Assembly: GCF_900302455.1 (NCBI RefSeq)
Contig: NZ_ONZG01000005.1
Location: 310,001-374,000 of the forward strand
DNA: 64,000 bases
Direction of reading: 5' to 3'
DNA from: Falsiruegeria mediterranea M17
GTDB taxonomy: Bacteria > Pseudomonadota > Alphaproteobacteria > Rhodobacterales > Rhodobacteraceae
Shown here piece by piece: positions 34,438-42,755 of this stretch. The translations under genes and the position numbers were made by a program. Each line of letters opens with the position of its first letter. The stretch's first letter is position 1. The notes beneath the pieces were generated by a model. That model did no database searches, had not been told where the DNA came from, and saw nothing but the letters and a program-made list of their open reading frames with translations.

Positions 34438-36627
34438 TCAATCGGGGACGCCGGCCTCTCGCAGGGCTTGCGCGAAAAGGCGTCCAGTTCTGAAATCAGC
34501 ACTAGGTGATGATTTGAGCCACGAAGTGACCCGCAATCCGGGTTGCAGGCGCATGAGTTCTGCGGCCGTGTCGCGTGCGGCCTGATGTTTTCCTGACATT
34601 TGTTGCGCTGCGGCAAGCATGCGCAGCGTCGACAGATGGGTTCGGTTCAAGCGCAATGACGCCCGGGCATAGTGTTCGGCTTTCTCGAAATCTCCGGGCG
34701 TGAACCAGGCACCGGCGGCCATGGCGAGGTAAAAGAACCGGTGTGGGTCCAAAGGTGACAGGCGCAGCGCCAGTTCGGTATCGCGCACCCCCTCCTCGCC
34801 TCTGTCCTGAAACGCGAGCAGCATGCCCCGCAACGCCCGGGCATTGGGATCGCTCGGGTTGTTCTCCAGTGCTCGGTCGTACCGATCTTCGGCCTCATCG
34901 AACCTATGGGTCAAATTGGTCAACACATGCCCTTCGCAGGCCAACGCAAGCACGTTTTCGGGGTCCGCGTCCAAGGCGCGCCCTGTGCACCCCAAAGCCG
35001 CTTGCGCGTCTTTGGCGGGATCGTCCGACCACCCCTGAACGACACGTAATAGATGCCACCGCGCTGTCCACGCCAACGGGACGGGGTGGTTTGGGGCACG
35101 GTCTGCCAGGGTATCCAGCAACTTGCGGGCCTTGGTGAATTCATGCGGGGACAAGCGATGCATCAGCCCGACAGCTGCAAGCATCAAGGAATAGTTTTGC
35201 AAATCGCCAAGGGGTTTGATGCTCGCGCGCCGGATTTCATTGATCAGGATGGCGCGCCGGATCCTGGCCACAATCTCATGTGCTGGCTCAAATTCACCCA
35301 ACAAGTCGGAAATCGACACTTCAAGTCGATAGGACCACAGCATTCGACGGCTTGAAACTTCGGCGAACTCCAGATTGAGTTGCATCTTGTCGTCACGACG
35401 AATGAAAAACCCCGACAACACGAACTCGGCCTTCAAGAAGCGCCCAACGTCGTCCATGTTCGGCTTCCCGCGAGAGAAGGCAGCAGTGGACAGCCGGGAA
35501 ATCACGTTGATCTCCTCTGCGGCACTCAACGTGCCGGAAACCAGATCGGCAAAGACTGTCCCAAGGATGTCCGGTTCGCTTCCCTGGATGTTCTGAAGGG
35601 GCAGAACCGCAACGGCCGGAAGCAGGGCCTGCCCGCCAAGAGCCGGTTCAAATGCTTGATCCAAACCGTCCGGCGTCAGCCTAAAGGCACGATACGATGC
35701 ATGCTCGTTGAAATGCCCCAAGTCTTCGAACGACAACGCCGGGTGTTGATGCGCAAGCTCACGAACTTCGACACTGGCCAGGACCTCTCCGGAACCGGCG
35801 GCGAACAATAGACTGTCAAAGGGTTCCCCTGGAACCGTCAACGCGATGATCGCACCATGTTGCCTGGCCCATTGGCTACAGGCTGCGGCTGCCCGAGCGA
35901 TGTTCGCAAAGCGGATCTGTTTGACAGACATCCGATCGGTTCCAGAGGAAACAATCACGGCCTGGTTCCGAAGCTCTGGAGATTGGACCTTTTCCCAATT
36001 CTGAACGCTCGCGATCACCTCTTGTCCAAGGTGATCCCCAAACTCGTGCGCTTGCAGAACAGGCACGCTGGTTTCAATGCTGGCTTCCCCGACTGGGACG
36101 ACCTCTCCATTCAAAACAAAGCCGCGTTTGGGCAGAGTTCTAAGAACCTTGCGTTCCTTGTCTTCCAATGCGCGCCTGAGATCCGAAATGCACTGGGTCA
36201 GACTGTCGTCTGTCACGGCCAGACCGCGCCAAACGTGGGTGATCAACTCGTCACGCGTCACCAAAAGCCCCAATCGCTGCGTCAGATGTTGTAGCACCTT
36301 GGAAGATTGAGCCCGCAAATAGACCGGTGTGCCATCTTGTTGGTACAGCTGATCATGCTCGGGAACGTAAATCATTTCCCCGAGTGAAATCCGCTCAACT
36401 CGTACATCGTCAGCACTCACACAGAGCATCCCCCTGGGATCGGCATCCCTTCCGTTATACCTAAGATTGAACAATGCATAACCATGATCAACATTAAAGT
36501 TAGTTTTACCAATTGGGCGATCGTTCAATTTGTGCGTTTGGTCCGCCATGTTTGCGCGGGCTTCGGCGCTTGCGGGGGGAACTCTAATTGTGTTCAGCGA
36601 TGGCAGACGCAGATTTTCGGCGATCAT
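34438..36627 (-). CDS. winged-helix (CadC/PhoB-type) regulator with TolB-like and TPR domains
   Basis: A 729-residue regulator. A winged-helix domain of the OmpR/PhoB/CadC type lies near residues 90-175 (VYLRAQSSKVLQHLTQRLGL, VTRDELITHVWRG, then RTLPKRGFVL). A region of about 160 residues follows with no recognised fold, then a TolB-N-like domain near 335-470 (AVAVLPLQNIQG). The C-terminus is TPR repeats to the end (PLAWTARWHLLRVVQ, YDRALENNPSDPNARALRG). No transmembrane segment, unlike CadC. It overlaps the gene before it by four bases and is probably the cluster's regulator. Confidence 0.85.
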   Translation of the reverse strand: MIAENLRLPSLNTIRVPPASAEARANMADQTHKLNDRPIGKTNFNVDHGYALFNLRYNGRDADPRGMLCVSADDVRVERISLGEMIYVPEHDQLYQQDGTPVYLRAQSSKVLQHLTQRLGLLVTRDELITHVWRGLAVTDDSLTQCISDLRRALEDKERKVLRTLPKRGFVLNGEVVPVGEASIETSVPVLQAHEFGDHLGQEVIASVQNWEKVQSPELRNQAVIVSSGTDRMSVKQIRFANIARAAAACSQWARQHGAIIALTVPGEPFDSLLFAAGSGEVLASVEVRELAHQHPALSFEDLGHFNEHASYRAFRLTPDGLDQAFEPALGGQALLPAVAVLPLQNIQGSEPDILGTVFADLVSGTLSAAEEINVISRLSTAAFSRGKPNMDDVGRFLKAEFVLSGFFIRRDDKMQLNLEFAEVSSRRMLWSYRLEVSISDLLGEFEPAHEIVARIRRAILINEIRRASIKPLGDLQNYSLMLAAVGLMHRLSPHEFTKARKLLDTLADRAPNHPVPLAWTARWHLLRVVQGWSDDPAKDAQAALGCTGRALDADPENVLALACEGHVLTNLTHRFDEAEDRYDRALENNPSDPNARALRGMLLAFQDRGEEGVRDTELALRLSPLDPHRFFYLAMAAGAWFTPGDFEKAEHYARASLRLNRTHLSTLRMLAAAQQMSGKHQAARDTAAELMRLQPGLRVTSWLKSSPSADFRTGRLFAQALREAGVPD

Positions 36628-37271
36628 GACGGGACTTCCTGAACAAAGATCGCCGGTGCCGAAGCGCGCAAGCAGGTCAAATGCTGCATCACCATGACCT
36701 GGCCGGTGCGTTCGGATTCTGCGGTAATGACAAGGTCACGCGCGCCGATCAGAAAATGAGGGGGCAGAAAAGGCGAATGCACTTGAACCCCCATAACGTT
36801 TGGGGCTCCGAAGGCGGATGAGATCAGCTCACCTTCATCACCGAGTCGAAATTCGGAAATGCTGTGGTTCGTGACTGGGGTCACGTTCAACCCGACGATG
36901 TTTCGCAGCGGCTCGAGATGGGCAAACAGCGAGGATTCGAGAAAGGGCGCAGGCCCCGTCACACCGGGAATGCGGTGGTTTCTGGCGATGCCAAAGGTGG
37001 GGAAAGGCGCAACTTGCGTGCAATACATCCAATGCATTTGGGTTTGCTCGTTTGCCTTGTTTTTCCCAACCCCGATGTATGTGGCCCCAACGCTCAGCTC
37101 GCCGGTCATGCGGACATCGTGAACTTCCAGCGCTTCATAGGCCATTGCCTGGAAGCCCCCGAAGGCATGCCTGCCCTCGGAAGCCTCCAAACAAGGAAAC
37201 ACCTCAAGCGACACCGAGTTGAAATATGGGAAGATCTGAATATCCGTCATTCTGACTATGCTCAGCTCCAT
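36624..37271 (-). CDS. unknown protein, first gene of the PAP2/protease operon
   Basis: A protein of about 215 residues with no signal peptide, no transmembrane helix and no recognised domain. It is beta-rich, with three cysteines spread along it (VFPCLEA, MYCTQV, LTCLRA). The start is uncertain: GTG at 37283, ATG at 37271 and ATG at 37250 are all open, and none has a strong ribosome site. Its stop overlaps the regulator ATG, so it is the lead gene of a four-gene operon and is co-produced with it. Confidence 0.7.
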   Translation of the reverse strand: MELSIVRMTDIQIFPYFNSVSLEVFPCLEASEGRHAFGGFQAMAYEALEVHDVRMTGELSVGATYIGVGKNKANEQTQMHWMYCTQVAPFPTFGIARNHRIPGVTGPAPFLESSLFAHLEPLRNIVGLNVTPVTNHSISEFRLGDEGELISSAFGAPNVMGVQVHSPFLPPHFLIGARDLVITAESERTGQVMVMQHLTCLRASAPAIFVQEVPS

Positions 37272-37611
37272 ACCGTTAAACACTTTGCTCGATATCGTGA
37301 CACTCGTTAAGAAACAGTGCGATCGGCGGGCAACTCAGAGGGGCTTGCCGATCGCGGTTGCTGGGATGAATTGCCCATTCGATTGTGGCTCTGATCCAGT
37401 ATGAAGTCCTGATTTCTTCCTGAAATCTTTCTGAAATTCCCAAGAAAACCCGCGCCGCTCGGCACCAGAAAATGATCGCCGGGATTTCGGGTGCCTTTCG
37501 GGACTCCTCTGTGGTCTTGGGCAACCCTTTAGGTGCAGCGAGACACTCCTGCCGCTTCAACCAAGCAGGCTCGCCGCCACCCAAAACCGATTTCTGACAA
37601 GGAGAAATATC
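37272..37611. other. divergent promoter region of the unknown cluster
   Basis: A 340-bp region between two outward-facing operons. Its key content is three direct repeats with exact 11-bp spacing, listed separately. The right half leads to a strong AAGGAG ribosome site of the small Cys protein. No gene is seen in it. Confidence 0.6.
37409..37441. promoter_or_regulatory. three direct repeats at 11-bp period, candidate winged-helix operator
   Basis: CTGATTT at 37409, CTGAAAT at 37420 and CTGAAAT at 37431 lie head to tail at exactly 11-bp steps. OmpR/PhoB-type winged-helix proteins bind tandem direct repeats with this helical period. The cluster encodes one such regulator, so it likely acts here on both divergent operons. 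Confidence 0.6.
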
Positions 37612-37965
37612 ATGGCCAACGAATTCCACAGCTTCGACGACAAAGCCATTCAATCCGCTTTGGACGCCGCCCGCGCACATTTTGACGGCGTCGTGGATGC
37701 AAGTGCAGTCAACCCCGCGGACGACGGCCATTTGGCAGTTGCGGGTGGCTGTATCTCGGTCACCGTGGAAGACGGCAAGGTTTGTCTGAACCTGCCCTTG
37801 GGCATCGGCAAATACTGTTTTCCGATCCCCAGCATCATTCCAAATGGCACCGCCGCCGAAGCCTGCCTGCATATCTGCACGACCTTCGGCATTCCCACAG
37901 GTGTCCGGGTGACGATTAGCGTCGCAGGCAAGGTCATCGTGACCAAAACCTTCGGTAAATGCTGA
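37612..37965 (+). CDS. small six-cysteine protein with very strong ribosome site
   Basis: A 117-residue protein with a perfect AAGGAG seven bases before its ATG. It has no signal peptide by simple reading. Residues 1-40 are polar and helical. The rest is beta-rich with six cysteines (GGCISV, KVCLNL, KYCFPI, EACLH, HICTTF, GKC at the end), enough for three disulfides or metal sites. The pattern ends exactly at a terminal Cys. No family is recognised. It is expected to be abundant and precedes a hairpin and a larger unknown gene. It may be the main product, or a substrate, of the cluster. Confidence 0.75.
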   Translation: MANEFHSFDDKAIQSALDAARAHFDGVVDASAVNPADDGHLAVAGGCISVTVEDGKVCLNLPLGIGKYCFPIPSIIPNGTAAEACLHICTTFGIPTGVRVTISVAGKVIVTKTFGKC

Positions 37966-38046
37966 CCTACAGGATTTCAAGCTGACCCGGAATGTGAGCA
38001 ACCGGTCAGACGCATTTCCATAAAGTCAAATAACTGAACCGATCTA

Positions 38047-38077
38047 CTCCGGCACTGGTGTCCCACCAGTGTCGGAG
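38047..38077 (+). promoter_or_regulatory. 14-bp hairpin between the two genes
   Basis: Bases 38047-38060 pair with 38064-38077 (one G-T pair) around a TCC loop, ending five bases before the ribosome site of the next gene. There is no T run, so it probably stabilises the upstream message or limits readthrough rather than terminating fully. Confidence 0.6.
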
Positions 38078-38095
38078 GAATTCAGGAGATTTCCC

Positions 38096-39352
38096 ATGAA
38101 CATGTACGCAGTGCCCGAAATTTCAGCAGGCCCGAACCAGCAATACTGGGACTTGGGGCTGAAGTGTTTCAACCAAGGCGACAACGCGCAAACCGCCCTA
38201 AAGACGGTTTGGCGCAGACTTCCACCACCTGGCGACCTAAACCTGCTCGCTGCCATCGTCGGCAATCTTTATGGCGACACCTTCTGGAGCGACCAAAAGC
38301 TGCAGATGGATGCGGATCTGTTGGCCCAATACATGAACGCAGCAACCGGCATCAACCCGCCCGACTGCCAAAGAGCCGCCAACAATGCCTATCGCCTTTG
38401 GTATGGCATGCTGGTGCGGTGCAACACGTCCAATGACGGGCTGATCCCGAAAACCGGTTCATTCACGGCCAGCCCGGATGTGCTGATAAATGGGCTTACC
38501 ACCTTGGATCCCTATGACATGATCACCAAGTGGGATCAGACGACTTGGGGCCCCCAACCCGGCTTGAAAAACAACACCTATGGTCGGGGTCAGAACAAGA
38601 ACCTTCAGGTGCCGATCAAACAGGGCAAGATCAAGATCTACTTCACCTCGAACGGGTTCAACCAGCCGCCTGCTTCGTGGACCCAACTGTTCACCTATGA
38701 TGGCAGCAAGCAGACGGCGGACCTGGTGAACATCAACGATCAAAAGGCAATCCGCCCGGGCGAACGTTCCGCATGTGACACCTCGTTTGGTTTCGAGCCG
38801 CCGGGCGCCGGGCACTACTGTCTGATTGTCTGCGCTCAGACCGAGTATTTTTCGAATGATCCCGCATCCATCAGTGGGGCAAATTGGAACAACGGCAGTT
38901 CTGCTCATTGGATCACCTACAATGGCGCAGCCGGCTGGCATAATGTGAACGTCTCTCAGACCGGAAACGAGCCACTGGCCTTTTACAACAACGACGATGT
39001 TCCTGCGCAGTTCCGCTTTGTCGCCCGGTGCCGGAATGTACCCGAAGGGGCAGTTGTTGCGATGAAGATCGACGACCTGGGGCTCGAACATTCAGCCAAG
39101 GTGACGGGCGAGGATCAAGAGATCTTCGCGGACATCGAAGTCCCGGCAAACTATGACGGAACGCTGAACGTTGAATTCCCGGTTCTGCCTGCGCATGCGT
39201 CGATTTCATACTCTCTGATCTGGCGCGTCGCAGCAAACAGCGCGCCTGCCGAGAGCTTGTCGAAACTGGTGCGCGATGGGTATGCAGCAGAAGTCGCAGA
39301 CGAAATCCTGGTCGTTCTTGGCGATACCCATTTCGTTGGTGAGCAAAGCTGA
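38096..39352 (+). CDS. large unknown protein downstream of the Cys-rich gene
   Basis: A 418-residue protein; the ATG at 38096 follows AGGAGA, while a GTG nine codons earlier does not. There is no signal peptide. The N-terminal 110 residues are helical; the rest is beta-rich, with PGAGHYCLIVCAQTEY near 245-260, a motif seen in Ig-like domains of extracellular or self-associating proteins. The last 80 residues form another beta domain. I recognise no family. It follows the hairpin and ends at a terminator, completing the rightward operon of the cluster. Confidence 0.75.
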   Translation: MNMYAVPEISAGPNQQYWDLGLKCFNQGDNAQTALKTVWRRLPPPGDLNLLAAIVGNLYGDTFWSDQKLQMDADLLAQYMNAATGINPPDCQRAANNAYRLWYGMLVRCNTSNDGLIPKTGSFTASPDVLINGLTTLDPYDMITKWDQTTWGPQPGLKNNTYGRGQNKNLQVPIKQGKIKIYFTSNGFNQPPASWTQLFTYDGSKQTADLVNINDQKAIRPGERSACDTSFGFEPPGAGHYCLIVCAQTEYFSNDPASISGANWNNGSSAHWITYNGAAGWHNVNVSQTGNEPLAFYNNDDVPAQFRFVARCRNVPEGAVVAMKIDDLGLEHSAKVTGEDQEIFADIEVPANYDGTLNVEFPVLPAHASISYSLIWRVAANSAPAESLSKLVRDGYAAEVADEILVVLGDTHFVGEQS

Positions 39353-39386
39353 CCCTGAATAGATCAGCTCTCACCCAACCAATCGA

Positions 39387-39412
39387 GTCACCGCCTGTAT
39401 TCGGGCGGTGAC
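39387..39412 (+). terminator. terminator of the rightward unknown operon
   Basis: Perfect nine-base arms (GTCACCGCC with GGCGGTGAC) and an eight-base loop, followed by only a short T-rich tail. Confidence 0.6.
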
Positions 39413-39564
39413 TTACGTTTACGATCTTCTAAACGTGGCCCCGGTTTTCTACCCATCGTCACCAATTCGCAGTTACGATGCGCCCAAAGCCCTCGTTGAT
39501 CCAATCACCCAAGTCTGCCTCATCGGCGATGTACCACTAGCGGCGCTCCTCGCACATGTCACTT

Positions 39565-40041
39565 TCAAGGCGCACTGGTTACCAGCCGATATTTTCGGAA
39601 CAGCGCGCCATCGAATGTCTTCTCACCCTCAAACTCGGCGCCCATGCGCGTCAGAGCTCCCAAATTTGTGCGGCTGGGAGGAAGCAGAAACGTGACGGAT
39701 GGGATACGCGCATCGCCGCGCGCGAACTCCAGCGCCTGTTGGGTAATCCTCGCTCCCAACCCAAAGGCCGAGGGTTTGAGGACAAGACCGAAGTCCCAGT
39801 CAGGCCCCTCGCGTTGAAAGCCGCCCCATCCCGCATAGACGCCATCCGCAAGGATGGCCCAGTGACCCAAGCCATCCTGCGCCCACCGGGCTTCTTTCAT
39901 TGCCACGAAATCAGCCGCGCGTTGTGCATCCCAAGCGCCTTGAAGAAGCGGCATGTGATTGGCGAGTATCGGGTCGGACATATGCGCTGCAATGTCATCC
40001 ACCGGGACCGTGGAAAGGTGCGAAAAGGTGATCTTGGTCAT
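39565..40041 (-). CDS. GNAT-family N-acetyltransferase
   Basis: A 158-residue GNAT protein with the acetyl-CoA-contact region near 85-105 (DFGLVLKPSAFGLGARITQQ) and the final beta strand FRKYRLV. It may acetylate an amine of a small molecule or protein. It overlaps the NAD(P)-binding protein gene by four bases, so the two are coupled. Confidence 0.82.
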   Translation of the reverse strand: MTKITFSHLSTVPVDDIAAHMSDPILANHMPLLQGAWDAQRAADFVAMKEARWAQDGLGHWAILADGVYAGWGGFQREGPDWDFGLVLKPSAFGLGARITQQALEFARGDARIPSVTFLLPPSRTNLGALTRMGAEFEGEKTFDGALFRKYRLVTSAP

Positions 40042-40664
40042 GTGTTCGTTTGTGCCACGCTGTATGCAGCGCCTATGGTCTGTGGATCATCAAGCGCGTC
40101 GATCAAGGAATGTGCAAGGGCCGACCTTGGTACCGCTGTTCCACCTTTCAGCAAAGCGTTTCTTTTGGCCCGATACTCTGAAACGGCGTCGTCGTTGAGG
40201 AACCCCACGCGAGCCGAAGTCCAGTCGAGGCCTGACAGTTTCAAGGTATCCTCCATACGTACCGCGCTGTGCACCACGTTCGGCACAACAACACGAAGGA
40301 CTGTTCCAAGCAGCGCCTGGCCCGGGAACAACAAAGTTGTCGATGTCACCAAAACCCGCTTAAGGCCCGTCGCCGACGCTGCGTGAACCACGGCTTCAGC
40401 AGATCGGAAATACACCGAAGTGGCAGTTTTTGTTGGCCACCGACCTCCCAAGGTCGAAATCACGGCGTCCTGGCCGGAAAAGACCGACGCAAGGAACGCG
40501 GGATCGCAGGGATCACCAACCGCGAGCGTCAGCCGTGCATCTTGCAGGTCAGGCGCCCTGTCTTCAGAACGCACGACCGCTGTCACCGCCATGCCCCTGG
40601 CAAGCGCAGCTTGGAGCACCAGCCTACCCGTCCGGCCGTTCGCGCCCAAAACGACAAGTTTCAA
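40038..40664 (-). CDS. NAD(P)-binding Rossmann protein (NmrA/SDR-a-like)
   Basis: A 208-residue atypical short-chain dehydrogenase or NmrA-like protein. The nucleotide motif GANGRTGRLVLQ is at residues 8-19. The Tyr-x3-Lys catalytic pair of classical SDRs is not obvious (YFRSAEAVVHAAS lies at its place), as in NADPH-sensing or reductase-like members. It is coupled to the GNAT gene downstream, and both genes may be controlled from the WYL-regulator side. Confidence 0.82.
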   Translation of the reverse strand: MKLVVLGANGRTGRLVLQAALARGMAVTAVVRSEDRAPDLQDARLTLAVGDPCDPAFLASVFSGQDAVISTLGGRWPTKTATSVYFRSAEAVVHAASATGLKRVLVTSTTLLFPGQALLGTVLRVVVPNVVHSAVRMEDTLKLSGLDWTSARVGFLNDDAVSEYRAKRNALLKGGTAVPRSALAHSLIDALDDPQTIGAAYSVAQTNT

Positions 40665-40715
40665 ATTCGTGTCCTTTCAATCGCGATACCCTTATCAGGG
40701 CTGCTCAGTCCTGGA

Positions 40716-41072
40716 TTAGGCTGAGAGGCATATCTTGTTCTGATCCAGATCCCTGACATAGGCCGAGAAGCGTGGCCCGCGTTGCTTCGGTTCACCGTCG
40801 CTTGTTCCGCCAAGCTCAATCGCCAGAGCGTGAAGCCTTTCTACCTCTTCGTTTGATCCGACGCTAAATCCAACCATCGTTCCGTTCCCGTTCGTGGCAG
40901 GGTTTTCGTCGAACGGGACCGCAGCAGCGAAGGCAAAATCAGGCCCCAGCCAGTATGTCATTCTTTCTGTCGGCGTGACACGTTCCACGCCCGCTTGCCC
41001 AAAGATCTGGTCATAGAAGTGCGTCGCAGCGGCCATGTCATTGGTTCCGACGACAAAGTAGTTCATCTGCAT
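40716..41072 (-). CDS. VOC-superfamily (glyoxalase-like) protein
   Basis: A 118-residue VOC-fold protein; the ATG at 41072 follows GGACA, and the eight-codon extension is dropped. Motifs include TNDMAAATHFYDQIFG and AYVRDLDQNKICLSA. The final strand ends soon after DLDQNK, as is usual for single-domain members. A metal-dependent small-molecule role is expected. It is one of two VOC genes next to each other. Confidence 0.82.
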   Translation of the reverse strand: MQMNYFVVGTNDMAAATHFYDQIFGQAGVERVTPTERMTYWLGPDFAFAAAVPFDENPATNGNGTMVGFSVGSNEEVERLHALAIELGGTSDGEPKQRGPRFSAYVRDLDQNKICLSA

Positions 41073-41109
41073 GGGTGGTGTCCTTTGAAAGTGCATCGAG
41101 TACGGTGCA

Positions 41110-41547
41110 TCACTGGCCGGTCAGCTTGAAAAATTCGATCAACTGGCCGTTGGGGTCGGTGATCTTGAGCAGATGGATACCCGGTTCCTCGATGATGTTC
41201 GGCGTGCTCACACCGGCCGAGGTGGCGCGAGCCTGCAGCGCTTCCAGATCACTGGATTGCAGGTAAGGGACCGCGCCCGAACCTGCCTTTGATCCCGGTG
41301 CATATTTCTCCCGCGACACGATTGCGAACCAGCCACCAGCGACTTCGAAGGCCACGAAATCCGGCAGACCTATTGCCGGGTCACTGCCGAACAGGGTCCG
41401 GTAGAAGGCTTTTGAGCCTTCCATATCATCGGTCGGGACATAGGCGCCCATGGCCATGATCGGCGCGACATCCACAGGTTTTGCGTCTTCGGCACCGAGT
41501 GCCGTCGGCAGAACTGCGGCAAATGTCAGGGCAATGAAACGTCTCAT
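41110..41547 (-). CDS. exported VOC-superfamily protein
   Basis: A 145-residue VOC-fold protein; the ATG at 41547 follows AAGGAG. It begins with RRFIALTFAAVLPTALGAE, a signal peptide, so it would act in the periplasm. This is unusual, because most VOC enzymes are cytoplasmic. Typical motifs are MGAYVPTDDMEGSKAFYRTLFG and KITDPNGQLIEFFKL. It is divergent from the WYL regulator and probably controlled by it. Confidence 0.83.
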   Translation of the reverse strand: MRRFIALTFAAVLPTALGAEDAKPVDVAPIMAMGAYVPTDDMEGSKAFYRTLFGSDPAIGLPDFVAFEVAGGWFAIVSREKYAPGSKAGSGAVPYLQSSDLEALQARATSAGVSTPNIIEEPGIHLLKITDPNGQLIEFFKLTGQ

Positions 41548-41591
41548 GGTTTGATCTCCTTTTTCGGTGTCTTTCGTGCTTCTACCGCGCC

Positions 41592-41628
41592 CATGCTGAC
41601 AGCGTGTTGTCAGCATGGTGTCAGTATG
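41592..41628. promoter_or_regulatory. operator: 10-bp inverted repeat plus third half-site
   Basis: CATGCTGACA and TGTCAGCATG flank six bases, followed one base later by TGTCAGTATG, a near-copy of the second arm. It lies between the exported VOC gene and the WYL-type regulator, so it is the likely binding site of that regulator for both promoters. Confidence 0.75.
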
Positions 41629-41653
41629 ATCTGCTCTATCGAAAGGAGGCCCC

Positions 41654-42358
41654 ATGAGACGCGGCGACAGGCTATTTGAGATCATCGAGATTCTGAGACG
41701 TGCCAAAGGGCCGATCTCTGCCCAGTCCATTGGTGACGAGTTGGGCGTGACCAAGCGCACGGTTTACCGCGATATTGCTGCGCTGATCGGTCAGGGTGTG
41801 CCAATCAACGGCGAGGCTGGCGTCGGTTACGTGTTGGAGCCCGGCTTTCATATGCCGCCTTTGATGCTTACCCCGGACGAGATTGAGGCCGTGACGCTTG
41901 GCATGCTGTGGGTCCAAACCCGAGGCGAGCCCGAATTGGCGCTGGCCGCTGAGAAACTGATCACAAAGCTGGAAGCCGTCGCACCGGACAAATACCGCAC
42001 GTCCTTTCTTCAGCCGACCGTCAGCGTCGCACCCGTTGACCAGCCGCAAGAAGTGCTTGGCTCGGCCGCCATTCGCTTGGCCATTCGGCGCCGCAAGAAG
42101 ATAGCGCTGACCTATTGTGACAACTCGGGCCAAAGAACCCTGCGGGTGATCTGGCCCATTTTGCTGGGGTACCGGGACACCAGCCGCATCATCGCCGCCT
42201 GGTGCGAGATGCGTGAGGGGTTTCGATATTTCCGAACCGAAAGGATTATTGAGGCGGAAGTGCTTGATGACAGCATCCCGCAGCGCATGGATCTCCTGCG
42301 CGCCGAGTGGCGCCGCGAGACGGACGCGGAACGGAAGCGCTATGAAGACGGATTGTAA
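41654..42358 (+). CDS. YafY/WYL-domain transcriptional regulator
   Basis: A 234-residue regulator with an N-terminal DeoR-type HTH (RLFEIIEILRRAKGPISAQS, GVTKRTVYRDIAAL) and a C-terminal WYL ligand-binding domain from about 135 (RRRKKIALTYCDNSG, then FRTERI). It is divergent from the exported VOC gene, with the operator between them. WYL proteins sense small ligands or nucleic acid; here a substrate or product of the VOC/NmrA/GNAT enzymes is plausible. Confidence 0.88.
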   Translation: MRRGDRLFEIIEILRRAKGPISAQSIGDELGVTKRTVYRDIAALIGQGVPINGEAGVGYVLEPGFHMPPLMLTPDEIEAVTLGMLWVQTRGEPELALAAEKLITKLEAVAPDKYRTSFLQPTVSVAPVDQPQEVLGSAAIRLAIRRRKKIALTYCDNSGQRTLRVIWPILLGYRDTSRIIAAWCEMREGFRYFRTERIIEAEVLDDSIPQRMDLLRAEWRRETDAERKRYEDGL

Positions 42359-42753
42359 GACGGAACTTTGGAGAGTTGCGCGAGGACAGCTTTGGTATCG
42401 CGGTACGCGAGGAAATCATCGACCGTTTTGTGCTGTCCGAGGATCGCAATCAGTTCAGCCAAAAAATCCACAAACAGCCTGACCCTTGCCGTGTTTCGCA
42501 GATCACGATGGAGAAGAAGCCAGATGTTTCGGTAAGGTAGGGGTTTTTGAAATGGTGCCCGGATCAGGTTGGGGTGTCGATCCCCTAGGTTGCAAGCCAG
42601 TTAAACCCTGCCAAGATCGGAGGCCGCCAATGTGATCAATGGCACAAGTTCCGAAACACGGTGCTTTAGCTGGGCTTTCGGATAGTGGCTGTCTTTAGCC
42701 GATTTGGCCGTCGTCGCCTCTTCGGGTTCATGCCACCCGATCAGGTTCAACCC
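42340..42753 (-). pseudogene. LysR-family regulator remnant
   Basis: C-terminal half of a LysR effector domain (LIGWHEPEEA, then CNLGDRHPNLIRAPF and WLLLHRDLRNTARVRLFVDF). A TAA at 42601-42603 interrupts the frame where GLA-LPC would be expected. The N-terminal half is missing, cut at about 42754 where the SDR remnant begins. Its end overlaps the WYL regulator gene on the other strand by 19 bases. Confidence 0.82.
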
Positions 42754-42755
42754 CT

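Noticed and set aside
39408-39695. 95-codon frame after the unknown operon
   Set aside because: Starts inside the terminator hairpin and overlaps the GNAT gene on the other strand; no ribosome site.
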